Shown here piece after piece: positions 1-7,669 of a stretch of DNA of 40,510 bases. How positions within the stretch are numbered: position 1 is the first letter of the stretch; each line of letters opens with the position of its first letter. Source of the DNA: Oscillatoriales cyanobacterium (GTDB lineage: Bacteria > Cyanobacteriota > Cyanobacteriia > Cyanobacteriales > Microcoleaceae); assembly GCA_004294385.1 (NCBI GenBank), contig REAP01000042.1, forward strand, positions 1 to 40,510. The letters are read 5' to 3'. Both the position numbers and the translations under genes were made by a program. The notes beneath the pieces were generated by a model. It saw only the letters and a list, made by a program, of their open reading frames with translations, was not told the DNA's origin and made no database searches.

Positions 1-71
1 CTGAAGAGGTTATTTAGTCCTCTTTGAGAGGACTTTGGCTATGAGGCGGGGAATTGATTCCCTGCCGGATC
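1..71. repeat. partial copy of hairpin-rich dispersed element
   Basis: The window opens inside a repeat related to those on both sides of ftsH (38034-38239 and 40340-40510). A perfect hairpin agtcctct/agaggact lies at 16-34 and a second, ggcggggaat/attccctgcc with one mismatch, at 45-66. The same succession (ctgaagag, then the agtcctc hairpin, then a GC-rich hairpin) is seen in the other copies. No coding sequence is involved. Confidence 0.6.
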
Positions 72-342
72 ATCGTCCAAGCGCGTGATTTGCGATCGCC
101 CTTAAATCCCGAAAACACCTGTTGTTCCGTACTTTCAGCAGTGTTTACAAAACTTTACAAAAAAAATCGTAGAGTTTTGCATAAAACCATTGAGTTCACC
201 CTGATAAATAAACAGAAGGGAAATTGCGAAGTCCGCGCGAGCGAAGCTATCCCGTAGGGAATCGCACTTAGAGTTATTCAAAAGTGCGTGAAGCCCGTAC
301 CTTCCCGACCTACTTAATTGTATCTACTACAAGACAACAATC
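72..342. other. intergenic region with a short dispersed palindrome
   Basis: No convincing gene. A 67-codon reading frame at 54-257 has no ribosome-binding site or recognisable product. A GC-rich dispersed repeat of the type gcgagcgaagctatcccgta sits at 235-265, a class common in cyanobacterial intergenic DNA. No promoter could be assigned with confidence to the gene starting at 343. Confidence 0.5.
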
Positions 343-699
343 ATGGCTATTCCTGACATTGAATTAGATGCTGTATTCCTAGTAAAACGACAATTCAATT
401 TCCCGAACAAAATGTCAACGCCAACAAATATTTTATGGCGAGTGACCATGCTAATTACTCTGCAATTAGCTATTTTGTTTTTAGGTAAAGAAGCACAAGC
501 GGGAGGAGGAGATCCAGTTGATTTAGACTCAGAGACTAGACCAAAAACTATCAATGCTACTGCCAACATTAAATGGGATCAATGGAGTCAGCCTTATTGG
601 TTGAATGCCCAAATTTGTCGAGAAAAAGCTGGCGAAATTGCCTGTTTCAGCTCTGATACTGCTAGAAAAATGGGCTGGAATATTCCCGTTCGCAATTAA
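343..699 (+). CDS. small secreted hypothetical protein
   Basis: I do not recognise this 118-residue protein. Residues 24-52 look like a signal peptide: a short polar start, a hydrophobic stretch (MLITLQLAILFL) and an AQA-type cleavage site before GGG. The functional start is therefore probably the in-frame ATG at 412 rather than 343; neither has a clear ribosome-binding site. The predicted mature part is about 66 residues with two cysteines (in QICRE and IACFS) that could form a disulfide, and it is rich in Trp (WDQWSQPYW). It lies 36 bases before a secreted lectin-peptidase on the same strand, so the two may be co-transcribed and act outside the cytoplasm together; that is inference. Confidence 0.55.
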   Translation: MAIPDIELDAVFLVKRQFNFPNKMSTPTNILWRVTMLITLQLAILFLGKEAQAGGGDPVDLDSETRPKTINATANIKWDQWSQPYWLNAQICREKAGEIACFSSDTARKMGWNIPVRN

Positions 700-735
700 T
701 CACATCACCGTTCTCATCTTTTAAGGAGTCTGACA

Positions 736-1659
736 ATGAATTTCAAGAAAGTTCAAAAAATTACTGCGATCGCCATTGCTAGTGTTTCTATAGCTTTTAC
801 GGCACAAGCAGCTCAAGCAGCGGAAACTTTTCAGGTAAATGGCGGATATGCACTGAATACAAACAACTCTTTTCGGTTGATTGACGGGACTCCTCGGATG
901 TCTCTTTATCAACATAACATCAACGACCCTGACCAACAATTTGAACGTTTGTCGGGTAGCAATAGCAATAGTATACTGTTGCGTCACGGTTCAACAGGCA
1001 AGTGCTTAAATGCTCATTATCTTTCCAATAATGCGGAAATGAATGTGTGGAATTGCAACGCTTCCGACCCCGATCAAAACTGGAATTTAGTGAATCTTCC
1101 TAGTGGAGAGTTTTTAATCCGCCGCAATGGAACTAATTTCTGTGTTGACTCTCCAACTCGTACTAATACAGGCAGGGTTCATCTAATTACCTGCGATGCT
1201 AATAATGCGAACCAGCGTTGGAAAAGCAATGCTACAGGGTCAAATCAAAGTCGTATTTTGCAGCGTGCTAAAGCTTGGGTAGATGCAAAGGTTCCATACA
1301 ATCAGGGTACTTACCGCGATGGATATCGCATGGACTGTTCAGGTTTTATTAGTATGGCTTGGGAGCTCACAGCATCATTTGTGACAGGCACTTTACCACA
1401 TACAGTAGTCAACAATGCAGATGATTTGCGCCCTGGCGATGCTATCAATAATAAACAGGTGGGCAATAATGGTCATGTGGTGATGTTTGTGCAGTGGAGC
1501 GGAAACTGGAATCAGGGGAAAAGAAATTTTATTGCCTATGAAGAGAATGGTGGCTACGGTAAGACTGTTCAAACAACTCTGACACTGGAAAAATTTGGTA
1601 ATGCCTGGAATATTACCCAATATAATCGTGCCCCTTGGTATCTGCAACGAAAACGATAA
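736..1659 (+). CDS. secreted beta-trefoil lectin fused to NlpC/P60-type peptidase
   Basis: Residues 1-28 form a signal peptide (AQAAQA before AE). Residues 30-165 carry ricin-type beta-trefoil repeats, shown by the QxF/QxW motifs DPDQQF (64-69), DPDQNW (111-116) and NANQRW (157-162). Residues 172-303 resemble an NlpC/P60 cysteine peptidase: the nucleophile is Cys201 in MDCSGF, followed by LRPGD (231-235) and the likely catalytic His247 in GHVVMF. NlpC/P60 enzymes cut peptide stems of peptidoglycan; the trefoil part should bind carbohydrate. An aaggag Shine-Dalgarno sequence at 723-728, seven bases before the ATG, fixes the start. Likely roles are wall remodelling or attack on neighbouring cells. 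It could instead act as an amidase on another substrate. Confidence 0.82.
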   Translation: MNFKKVQKITAIAIASVSIAFTAQAAQAAETFQVNGGYALNTNNSFRLIDGTPRMSLYQHNINDPDQQFERLSGSNSNSILLRHGSTGKCLNAHYLSNNAEMNVWNCNASDPDQNWNLVNLPSGEFLIRRNGTNFCVDSPTRTNTGRVHLITCDANNANQRWKSNATGSNQSRILQRAKAWVDAKVPYNQGTYRDGYRMDCSGFISMAWELTASFVTGTLPHTVVNNADDLRPGDAINNKQVGNNGHVVMFVQWSGNWNQGKRNFIAYEENGGYGKTVQTTLTLEKFGNAWNITQYNRAPWYLQRKR

Positions 1660-1669
1660 GGTTGGGTTC

Positions 1670-1726
1670 GGTGCGTCAGCGATGAGATTGTTAGTTTCAA
1701 TCGAAAATAATCGTAGCTGACGCACC
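1670..1726. repeat. dispersed hairpin, possible terminator
   Basis: Perfect 11-bp arms ggtgcgtcagc (1670-1680) and gctgacgcacc (1716-1726) enclose 35 bases. This is a repeat class widespread in filamentous cyanobacteria. It lies between two convergent genes and may help end transcription, though no T-run follows. Confidence 0.6.
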
Positions 1727-1734
1727 CTACCTAA

Positions 1735-1774
1735 ACAGATGAACGCAGACGGAATTCCATCTGCGTTCATCTGT
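1735..1774. repeat. 15-bp perfect inverted repeat
   Basis: Arms acagatgaacgcaga (1735-1749) and its exact complement (1760-1774) enclose 10 bases. The continuation (ctgtgtttatctgc up to about 1795) belongs to the gaacgcagat repeat family; a degenerate piece recurs near 14593-14640. Confidence 0.6.
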
Positions 1775-1815
1775 GTTTATCTGCTAATATCTGCGGTTAA
1801 AAACTCCCAATCTAA

Positions 1816-3885
1816 CTACTTCCCCGCTGGTAAAGACAACTGAGGCGAAATTTTAGGATAGTTTCCTTCCCCGCGAATCACAGCGGCTTCCTGCGACAGC
1901 AAAAACTCGCGAATTACCCTAGCAACTGCTCTTTGAGCTAAACCGCCGAATACTCTCTGCCCCATATTCTGTACTTCCGATTTGACTAACAATTGCGGAA
2001 TTAGCTGCAATACTTTCGTTGTGTCAAAACCCGGAGTCGATCGCAAAATATCCCAAATCCGCTTGATGTGTTCTAGATTATTCTGTTCCGTTTGTGAAAC
2101 CACAGGTTGATTTGCCTTGACTCCAAACCATTCGCCGACTACAGATTTGGCATTCGCAAAGGCGTTGCTGGAAACTGTGTCGAGACTTTTGACTAATTCT
2201 AGGACAATGCGATCGCGAATAAAATCTCCTCTTTCAGAAAATAAATAGTCTAAGCCTTGATCCAGGATTTTGCTGATGTCATAGTCTTCGCTATCACGAG
2301 CATTGCTCAGCAAGTTTTCTAAGCGGTTCCAGCGAAATTCTCCCTGTTTGAACAGCAACTCTTGCAGAGATGTCCTCAACTCCGGTGAAGGGTCGCTCAA
2401 CAGCCGTTTTGCTACATAGGGATAAGCTTTGCTCAACACTTTAAATTCGGGGTCAACGTTGATGGCGATGCCTTCTAGCGTGACGAGCGATCGAATAATC
2501 AAAGCGTAGTAAGCTGGAACTCGGAACGGATATTCGTACATCACCGCCGAAAGTTCGTCAGTAATGCTTTTGAAATTGAGTTCGGCAACGCTAGCACCCA
2601 AAGCATTGTTAAACACTCCAGCCAAGGCCGGAATAATTGGTGTCAAATCAGTGTCCGGTGTCAAAAAATCTAACTTGACGTAATCTTTTGCCAAGCCTTC
2701 AAAGTCGCGGTTCACCAAATGCACTACAGCTTCTAACAAGCCGTATCGCTGATAAGGTTTAACTTCGCTCATCATCCCGAAATCGAGATAAGCTAATTGA
2801 CCGTCAGGAGTTGCTAAAAGATTGCCGGGATGCGGGTCAGCGTGAAAAAAACCATGTTCTAGGAGTTGTCTGAGAGAACACTGCACCCCCACTTCAATTA
2901 AGTAAGGAGCGTCAATTCCTTGAGCCTTGACTGCTTCTAAATTCGTGAGTTTGACTCCCGTGATCCACTCCATTGTCAAGACGCGGCGACGGGTATATTC
3001 CCAGTAAATGCTTGGAACATAAATGTCTTTGATGTGGCCGTATAGTTCGGCAAATCGTTCGGCATTTTCACCTTCGTGGGTGTAGTCCATTTCTTCGTAA
3101 ATGCGCTCGCCCAATTCGTCCATAATTGCTGCGAGGTCACTGCGAATTACTTTGAAGGTGTTTTGTGCCCAAAGTGCAACGCGCCGCAGAATGTAGATGT
3201 CTAAGCCAATGTTTTCGGCTAAACCAGGTCGCTGGACTTTGATGGCGACGGTTTCTCCGGTTTTGAGTTTGCCTTTGTAGACTTGTCCGAGGGATGCTGC
3301 TGCGATCGGATCTGGGCTAATTTCTGCGTAGATTTCGTTGGGATGTGCGCCCAATTCTTCTTGGATGAATTGATAGGCTACTTCGTTGGGAAATGCTGGT
3401 AATTGGTCTTGCAGCGTTGTTAGTTCTTCTAAATATACTGGTGGTACTAAGTCGGGCCTAGTTGAAAGTGCTTGTCCGATTTTGATGAAAGCTGGGCCGA
3501 GTTGGGCAAGAATGTCTCTGAGTCTGGCGGCGCGACGCTTTTCGTTCTTGGCGACGCGGCCTGTTTTGCCGTCAAACCACAAGCTGAAGGTGAAGCTAAA
3601 AAATGTCCAAAAGACGCTCAGCATCCTTCCCCAGACTTGTAGAGGGCGATTTTTGTACTGGGCTGCGATCGCCACTGGATCGTACCGAACAGCATCTCCG
3701 GCTAACTCGAAAGCTCTGTCCTTGGCTGATTTGAGGACTTCGGACGTTGTGGTTTCTGTCTCTAGTGGGACTGTTACTGCTTGTAGGGGAATTGTGTTTA
3801 CATCTTTAATATTTTCGAGTACAACCTGAGTCCCTGAATTTGCATAAGTTTGCGTGGAGGCTGGCGATACAGTCTTGACATTCAT
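1816..3885 (-). CDS. ABC1/AarF/UbiB-family atypical protein kinase
   Basis: A 689-residue member of the ABC1 (UbiB/ADCK) family. The family-defining KxGQ motif is at 135-138 (KIGQ), the alanine-rich nucleotide loop AAAS at 195-198, the invariant lysine at 216 (VAIKVQRPG), the catalytic-loop segment HADPHPGN from about 348 and DFG at 368-370. The 110-residue N-terminal region before KxGQ is variable, with a hydrophobic stretch near residues 88-105. Cyanobacteria carry several paralogues, linked in the family to prenylquinone metabolism or plastoglobule-like functions; which one this is cannot be told here. The length suits the long cyanobacterial forms. The gene stands alone, convergent with the secreted peptidase. 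Confidence 0.92.
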   Translation of the reverse strand: MNVKTVSPASTQTYANSGTQVVLENIKDVNTIPLQAVTVPLETETTTSEVLKSAKDRAFELAGDAVRYDPVAIAAQYKNRPLQVWGRMLSVFWTFFSFTFSLWFDGKTGRVAKNEKRRAARLRDILAQLGPAFIKIGQALSTRPDLVPPVYLEELTTLQDQLPAFPNEVAYQFIQEELGAHPNEIYAEISPDPIAAASLGQVYKGKLKTGETVAIKVQRPGLAENIGLDIYILRRVALWAQNTFKVIRSDLAAIMDELGERIYEEMDYTHEGENAERFAELYGHIKDIYVPSIYWEYTRRRVLTMEWITGVKLTNLEAVKAQGIDAPYLIEVGVQCSLRQLLEHGFFHADPHPGNLLATPDGQLAYLDFGMMSEVKPYQRYGLLEAVVHLVNRDFEGLAKDYVKLDFLTPDTDLTPIIPALAGVFNNALGASVAELNFKSITDELSAVMYEYPFRVPAYYALIIRSLVTLEGIAINVDPEFKVLSKAYPYVAKRLLSDPSPELRTSLQELLFKQGEFRWNRLENLLSNARDSEDYDISKILDQGLDYLFSERGDFIRDRIVLELVKSLDTVSSNAFANAKSVVGEWFGVKANQPVVSQTEQNNLEHIKRIWDILRSTPGFDTTKVLQLIPQLLVKSEVQNMGQRVFGGLAQRAVARVIREFLLSQEAAVIRGEGNYPKISPQLSLPAGK

Positions 3886-3931
3886 AGATCAGACCTAGTG
3901 TGAAGCATTGTAAATGTATTGTAACAATTTC

Positions 3932-4023
3932 GGGCATCGGGCATTGGGAATTGGGAATTGGGGATTGGGAATTGGGCATTGGGAATTGGGAATTGGGCAT
4001 TGGGCATTGGGCATTGGGCATTT
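3932..4023. repeat. heptamer short tandem repeat array (STRR)
   Basis: About thirteen head-to-tail heptamers alternating gggcatt and gggaatt (some ggggatt) lie just upstream of the ABC1 gene. Cyanobacterial STRRs of this kind are dispersed through genomes. The same heptamers occur on the opposite strand at 5529-5631 and in a variant at 37706-37761. A C/T-rich stretch (about 4045-4098) follows. Confidence 0.9.
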
Positions 4024-4088
4024 AAACTGTATATGTTCTCAAATCTTTTCCCTTTCTCCCTTTCTCCCTCTTCCCCCTTCCCACTCTC

Positions 4089-4526
4089 CTATTCCCCGCT
4101 GGATTTTTGGAGTCGATCGCGAATACCCGACAATTGCAATTTGGTACTCACGGGCGATCGAGGTTGAGGCATTTCGGTATTGGGCCAATTTTCTAAGTCG
4201 TTACAGGGACACAACTCTGGAGGCATTCCAGCATCACGTAATGGTACGGGCATGGCACAGCGGGCGCAGGCACTGATCTCCCATGCTGGTGTCAGCAGTT
4301 GCGCGATCGTTTCCTGAGTGCCTTGCAGATAGGAGTCTGGGCTGTCGGAGGAGATGATTTTTTGCCAGCATTCTTCAAATTCGCTGCTGTAGCGATCGCC
4401 CGTAATGACTGATTTGGGCAGCAGCGCTTCGGAACCGTTGCGAATTAATACTTTCTTGCCTAACTGAAACCAGTAAGCAATATATTTTTTGACTTGATTC
4501 TCTGATGCCATAATTTTTAGTTGCAA
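4089..4526 (-). CDS. conserved cyanobacterial protein, possible metal-binding cysteines
   Basis: A 145-residue protein of a type I associate with cyanobacteria but cannot name. The N-terminal half ([18 protein letters not shown]) looks like a compact helical/beta domain. The C-terminal half has CARCAMP near residue 87 and CPC near residue 106, a pattern that could bind zinc. The more conserved part starts at MASENQV, so the ATG at 4511 is a better start than 4526. The last ~25 residues run into a C/T-rich low-complexity stretch and may be recent. It lies downstream of cobU on the same strand, 209 bases away across a large palindrome, so an operon is uncertain. Confidence 0.65.
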   Translation of the reverse strand: MQLKIMASENQVKKYIAYWFQLGKKVLIRNGSEALLPKSVITGDRYSSEFEECWQKIISSDSPDSYLQGTQETIAQLLTPAWEISACARCAMPVPLRDAGMPPELCPCNDLENWPNTEMPQPRSPVSTKLQLSGIRDRLQKSSGE

Positions 4527-4652
4527 CTAATTGGTGATTTTAGACTTTAAAGTTGAATTTTGTACTCTATCTCAAGAGTGATTAAAGTTATTTAATGTTG
4601 ATTTTTTGATTTCTATTTTTGACATTATAACTCACATATGCACCATCTCAGC

Positions 4653-4714
4653 AACAGGCAAGATGCCTGTTCCACAATAAATTTACTCTTTGTGGAACAG
4701 GCATCTTGCCTGTT
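4653..4714. repeat. 24-bp perfect inverted repeat, aacaggcatcttgcctgtt family
   Basis: Arms at 4653-4676 and 4691-4714 are exact complements around a 14-base spacer, and each arm itself contains the small palindrome caggcaagatgcctg. The right-hand half recurs twice inside the CDF gene (15091-15230) and once before the DUF4351 gene (about 16490-16540), so this is a dispersed element. It lies between cobU and the cysteine-containing protein. Confidence 0.85.
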
Positions 4715-4735
4715 CAAAGCTGGCTTTTTAGTCTA

Positions 4736-5281
4736 TTACTTTTTAGCTGGCAACGGCGTACCCAAAGCAGTCAGATTCAAGGCATAGCCTCCGGTAGTGA
4801 GATAAACTGCATCGGCGATCGCCCCGATTTGGCGGACGAGTGTGCCCAGGCGATCGCGAAACAGTCGCCCCGCCGGATAAGCAGGCACTACGCCCCATCC
4901 GGTTTCTTCTCCCACGAAAATCACATCGGCTGTGGCAGACTTCAAACTAGCAATCAAATCTTGCTGTGTTTGTTCCCAAACAGGCGCTGTTTGTGCTAAA
5001 AGATTTGCCGTCCAAGTTCCCAGGGAATCAATCAACAAGCATTCTGATGATTTGCCCGATCGCACAACTGCTGATAAGTCGATCGGCACTTCCAGAATTT
5101 GCCAATCAGACGGACGGCGATTTCGGTGTTGTTCCAGGCGACTTTGCCATTCCAAATCTGCTTCATCAACCAGGCTGGTAGCTACATAGATTACTTGTTT
5201 GGACGAATCCGTAGCCAGAGTTTCTGCCCATTCACTTTTGCCACTTCGGGCCGGCCCGGTTACTAAGATTATTTTAGTCAT
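4736..5281 (-). CDS. cobU: adenosylcobinamide kinase / adenosylcobinamide-phosphate guanylyltransferase
   Basis: This bifunctional enzyme of late cobamide (B12-type) assembly phosphorylates adenosylcobinamide and then transfers GMP to give adenosyl-GDP-cobinamide. At 181 residues it has the family's length. The P-loop GPARSGKS is at 9-16. His52 in the HRNRRP motif corresponds to the guanylylated histidine of CobU/CobP. The segment LLIDSLGTWTANLL matches the family's second nucleotide-binding motif. No other cobalamin gene is next to it, consistent with the scattered pathway genes of cyanobacteria. A heptamer TTATTTG array occupies its upstream region. Confidence 0.93.
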   Translation of the reverse strand: MTKIILVTGPARSGKSEWAETLATDSSKQVIYVATSLVDEADLEWQSRLEQHRNRRPSDWQILEVPIDLSAVVRSGKSSECLLIDSLGTWTANLLAQTAPVWEQTQQDLIASLKSATADVIFVGEETGWGVVPAYPAGRLFRDRLGTLVRQIGAIADAVYLTTGGYALNLTALGTPLPAKK

Positions 5282-5282
5282 T

Positions 5283-5359
5283 GGTTATTTGTTATTTGTT
5301 ATTTGTTATTTGTTATTTGTTGTTTGTTATTTGTTGTTTGTTGTTTGTTATTTGTTTGA
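5283..5359. repeat. TTATTTG/TTGTTTG heptamer tandem array
   Basis: About eleven heptamers ttatttg or ttgtttg in tandem upstream of cobU. A related array in both orientations lies at 22083-22168. No coding role. It occupies the position where a cobU promoter would be expected, so the promoter either lies in the rest of the gap to 5448 or overlaps the array. Confidence 0.85.
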
Positions 5360-5448
5360 TTGCCAATGATTTTTAGGTAATAATAGCATTGATGGGACAA
5401 TATCAGAGTTAGTCGATCGAGCTTTCCAGCATAGCCGTTTTCCAGCAA

Positions 5449-6591
5449 ATGAGGTACGCCCTTACTAATTCGCAATTCAGGGAGAAGAAGGAAGAAGGAA
5501 GAAGGAAGAAACTATTCCCGATGCCCTCTTTGGCCAATGCCCAATGCCCAATGCCCAATGCCCAATTCCCAATGCCCAATGCCCAATGCCCAATTCCCAA
5601 TGCCCAATGCCCAATGCCCAATGCCCAATCCCCGAAGATATCAGCCATAATTTGCACCCACAATCGTCACAGCTATCTAGGTGCTGCGATCGACAGCTTG
5701 CTAGCACAGGATTTTCCCGACAACTTTGAAATACTGGTAGTGGATAACGCTTCTAGCGATTATGCCAGCCCCGACAGCTCCAAAACGCTCACCCGCGAAG
5801 TCGTAGAAGCCAGACTCTCCGACTGCCGCCTCAAGTACGTCTGGGAACCCGAACTCGGCTTGTCAGTAGCCCGAAACACCGCTGCGAGAGTTGCAGAGAG
5901 CGAGATATTAGCTTATCTCGACGATGATGCCGTTGCTGAGTCCAATTGGCTCAGGGTGCTCCACAGCGCCTATCAAACCAATCAAAAACTCGCCGTAGCT
6001 GGCGGTAAAGTCAATTTGCTGTGGCCTTCGGGAGTCAGCCCTCCCGAATGGCTGTCACCGGGATTGGCCGAGAACTTGGGGGCTTACGATTTGGGGGAAA
6101 CTTGGGTGTACGTGACGGCGGCTGGTTTGACTCCTAGGGGTGTAAATTACTCAATCCGGCGGACTTTTTTAGCACAAATTGGCGGTTTCGATGTCAAACT
6201 CGGTAGAGTCGGCAAAAAATTGTTGTCAAACGAAGAATTGCGGGCCACTGAACTAGCTTTAGAGTTAGGTTGGCAAGTAGTTTATCTGCCGGAAGCCCTG
6301 GTGCTTCACAATGTCGCTCCCTCGCGCCTTCACAAAGCGTGGTTTGTGGAGCGCGGGTGGTGGCAAGGCATCAGCGAGTGTTACCGGGAACAATTGTGCG
6401 ATCGAGCCGGTATTGTTCAGCTTTGGCGTGGGAGTGAAAGAATGTTGAGAGGTGTCTACAAATCTTTTAAATATATTAGAGATCCAGCACTGCGGTTTGA
6501 AAACTTAGTTTTTGCTTGGGGTCAAATTGGTTATTTGAGTGCAGCCATCAGCGGGCTGGTTTTTGCACCGAAATCGACCCGCAGGCATTAG
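5449..6591 (+). CDS. GT2 family glycosyltransferase with repeat-derived N-terminus
   Basis: The GT-A (GT2) domain begins at about residue 63 ([15 protein letters not shown]) and contains DNASSD (99-104) and the metal-binding Asp cluster LDDD (157-160). Conserved C-terminal acceptor-side motifs are present ([23 protein letters not shown]). The first ~62 residues are the translation of a heptamer repeat (MPNAQCP units) plus a poly-basic stretch and match no GT fold. No start candidate has a good ribosome-binding site; the last in-frame ATG before the domain is at 5614, inside the repeat. It probably forms a pair with the next GT2, 86 bases downstream, and adds sugars to an exopolysaccharide or surface glycan. 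It resembles hormogonium-polysaccharide glycosyltransferases, but I cannot assign a subtype. Confidence 0.85.
   Translation: MRYALTNSQFREKKEEGRRKKLFPMPSLANAQCPMPNAQFPMPNAQCPIPNAQCPMPNAQSPKISAIICTHNRHSYLGAAIDSLLAQDFPDNFEILVVDNASSDYASPDSSKTLTREVVEARLSDCRLKYVWEPELGLSVARNTAARVAESEILAYLDDDAVAESNWLRVLHSAYQTNQKLAVAGGKVNLLWPSGVSPPEWLSPGLAENLGAYDLGETWVYVTAAGLTPRGVNYSIRRTFLAQIGGFDVKLGRVGKKLLSNEELRATELALELGWQVVYLPEALVLHNVAPSRLHKAWFVERGWWQGISECYREQLCDRAGIVQLWRGSERMLRGVYKSFKYIRDPALRFENLVFAWGQIGYLSAAISGLVFAPKSTRRH
5529..5631. repeat. STRR heptamer array inside the GT2 reading frame
   Basis: About fourteen tandem heptamers of aatgccc/aattccc type, the reverse complement of the array at 3932-4023, fused directly to the first codons of the GT2 domain. 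Twenty-one bases (three heptamers) make seven codons, so the array can grow or shrink by three units without changing the frame. Confidence 0.9.
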
Positions 6592-6677
6592 GCTATAGGC
6601 AATATCCCTCGCTATCTAGTGCCGATCGCACTTCATCCAAAAACAACTCGACCGAATTCAGGTTCAAGCACTCGATT

Positions 6678-7634
6678 ATGACCTCTAGTTCATCCAAGAT
6701 TCCGGTTTCGGTACTCATTCCGGCAAAAGACGAAGAACTTAATCTACCTGCGTGTCTGGCGAGCATTGCCAGGGCGGATGAAGTTTTTCTAGTTGATTCC
6801 CAAAGTAGCGATCGCACTGTCGAAATCGCCCTGAATAGTGGCGCAAAAGTAGTGCAATTCTACTTCGATAACCGCTGGCCAAAAAAGAAAAACTGGTCAT
6901 TGGATAACCTCCCATTTCGCAACGAATGGGTGTTAATTGTCGATTGCGACGAGCGGATTACCCCAGAACTTTGGGACGAGATTGCCCAAGTCATCCAAAA
7001 CCCCAATTTTGAGGGTTACTACCTGAATCGCAAAGTCTTCTTTTTAGGACAATGGCTGCGTTACGGAGGCAGATATCCTGACTGGAATTTGCGTTTGTTC
7101 AAGCATCAAAAAGGTCGCTACGAAAATCTCGGCACTGAATCCGTGCCAAATACTGGCGACAACGAAGTGCACGAACACGTCATTTTAGCCGGTGCTGTCG
7201 GCTACTTAAAAAATGACATGATTCACGAAGATTACCGCGATTTATTTCACTGGATAGAACGGCACAACCGCTATTCTAATTGGGAAGCTCGTGTTTATTA
7301 CAATATTATTGAAGGGCGCGACGACAGTGGCACTATTGGCGCTCACTTATTTGGAGATGCAGTGCAGCGGAAGCGATTTCTGAAAAAAGTTTGGGTGCGG
7401 CTGCCTTTGAAACCACTGCTGCGATTTATTTTATTTTACTTTATTCAGCTCGGCTTTTTGGATGGAAAGGCTGGCTATATTTATGCAAGGTTATTGAGTC
7501 AGTACGAGTATCAAATTAATGCAAAACTGTACGAATTGCGCTCTTGTGGCGGCCAATTGAATGTCGCAGAATCTGAGCCTACTTTGTCGCCGCCGGTAGT
7601 TAGAAATCAGGAGACTGAAGTTAAATCGCCGTAG
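6678..7634 (+). CDS. GT2 family glycosyltransferase, WaaE/KdtX-like
   Basis: The open frame extends back to 6516, but the family start is the ATG at 6678 (MTSSSSKIPVSVLIPAKDEE), giving 318 residues. Motifs are PAKDEELNLPACLASI, DEVFLVDSQSSDRT and VDCDERITPEL, the last two being the nucleotide-sugar and metal-binding parts of the GT-A fold. The WPKKKNWSL segment and a C-terminal hydrophobic stretch (LLRFILFYFIQLGFL) are typical of the WaaE-like group, which adds a hexose to LPS core or similar glycans at the inner membrane face. It follows the other GT2 on the same strand. The substrate is unknown. Confidence 0.88.
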   Translation: MTSSSSKIPVSVLIPAKDEELNLPACLASIARADEVFLVDSQSSDRTVEIALNSGAKVVQFYFDNRWPKKKNWSLDNLPFRNEWVLIVDCDERITPELWDEIAQVIQNPNFEGYYLNRKVFFLGQWLRYGGRYPDWNLRLFKHQKGRYENLGTESVPNTGDNEVHEHVILAGAVGYLKNDMIHEDYRDLFHWIERHNRYSNWEARVYYNIIEGRDDSGTIGAHLFGDAVQRKRFLKKVWVRLPLKPLLRFILFYFIQLGFLDGKAGYIYARLLSQYEYQINAKLYELRSCGGQLNVAESEPTLSPPVVRNQETEVKSP

Positions 7635-7653
7635 GCATTTCTTTTTTAAATTC

Positions 7654-7669
7654 GGCGGTTTCAACCGCC
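7654..7669. terminator. compact palindrome at convergent gene ends
   Basis: ggcggtt, two bases, aaccgcc. It lies between the GT2 gene and the convergent minus-strand gene, whose stop codon is in its centre. An aaatttaaaaaag-type A/T-rich flank on the minus side fits a weak terminator. The motif is also a common cyanobacterial repeat. Confidence 0.4.

Noticed and set aside
54..257. 67-codon open frame on the plus strand
   Set aside because: No ribosome-binding site, no recognisable family and partly repeat sequence; probably chance.
3914..4276. Open frames on both strands rich in [10 protein letters not shown] or NAQCPMP peptides
   Set aside because: These are translations of heptamer repeats, which are open in several frames on both strands; not proteins.
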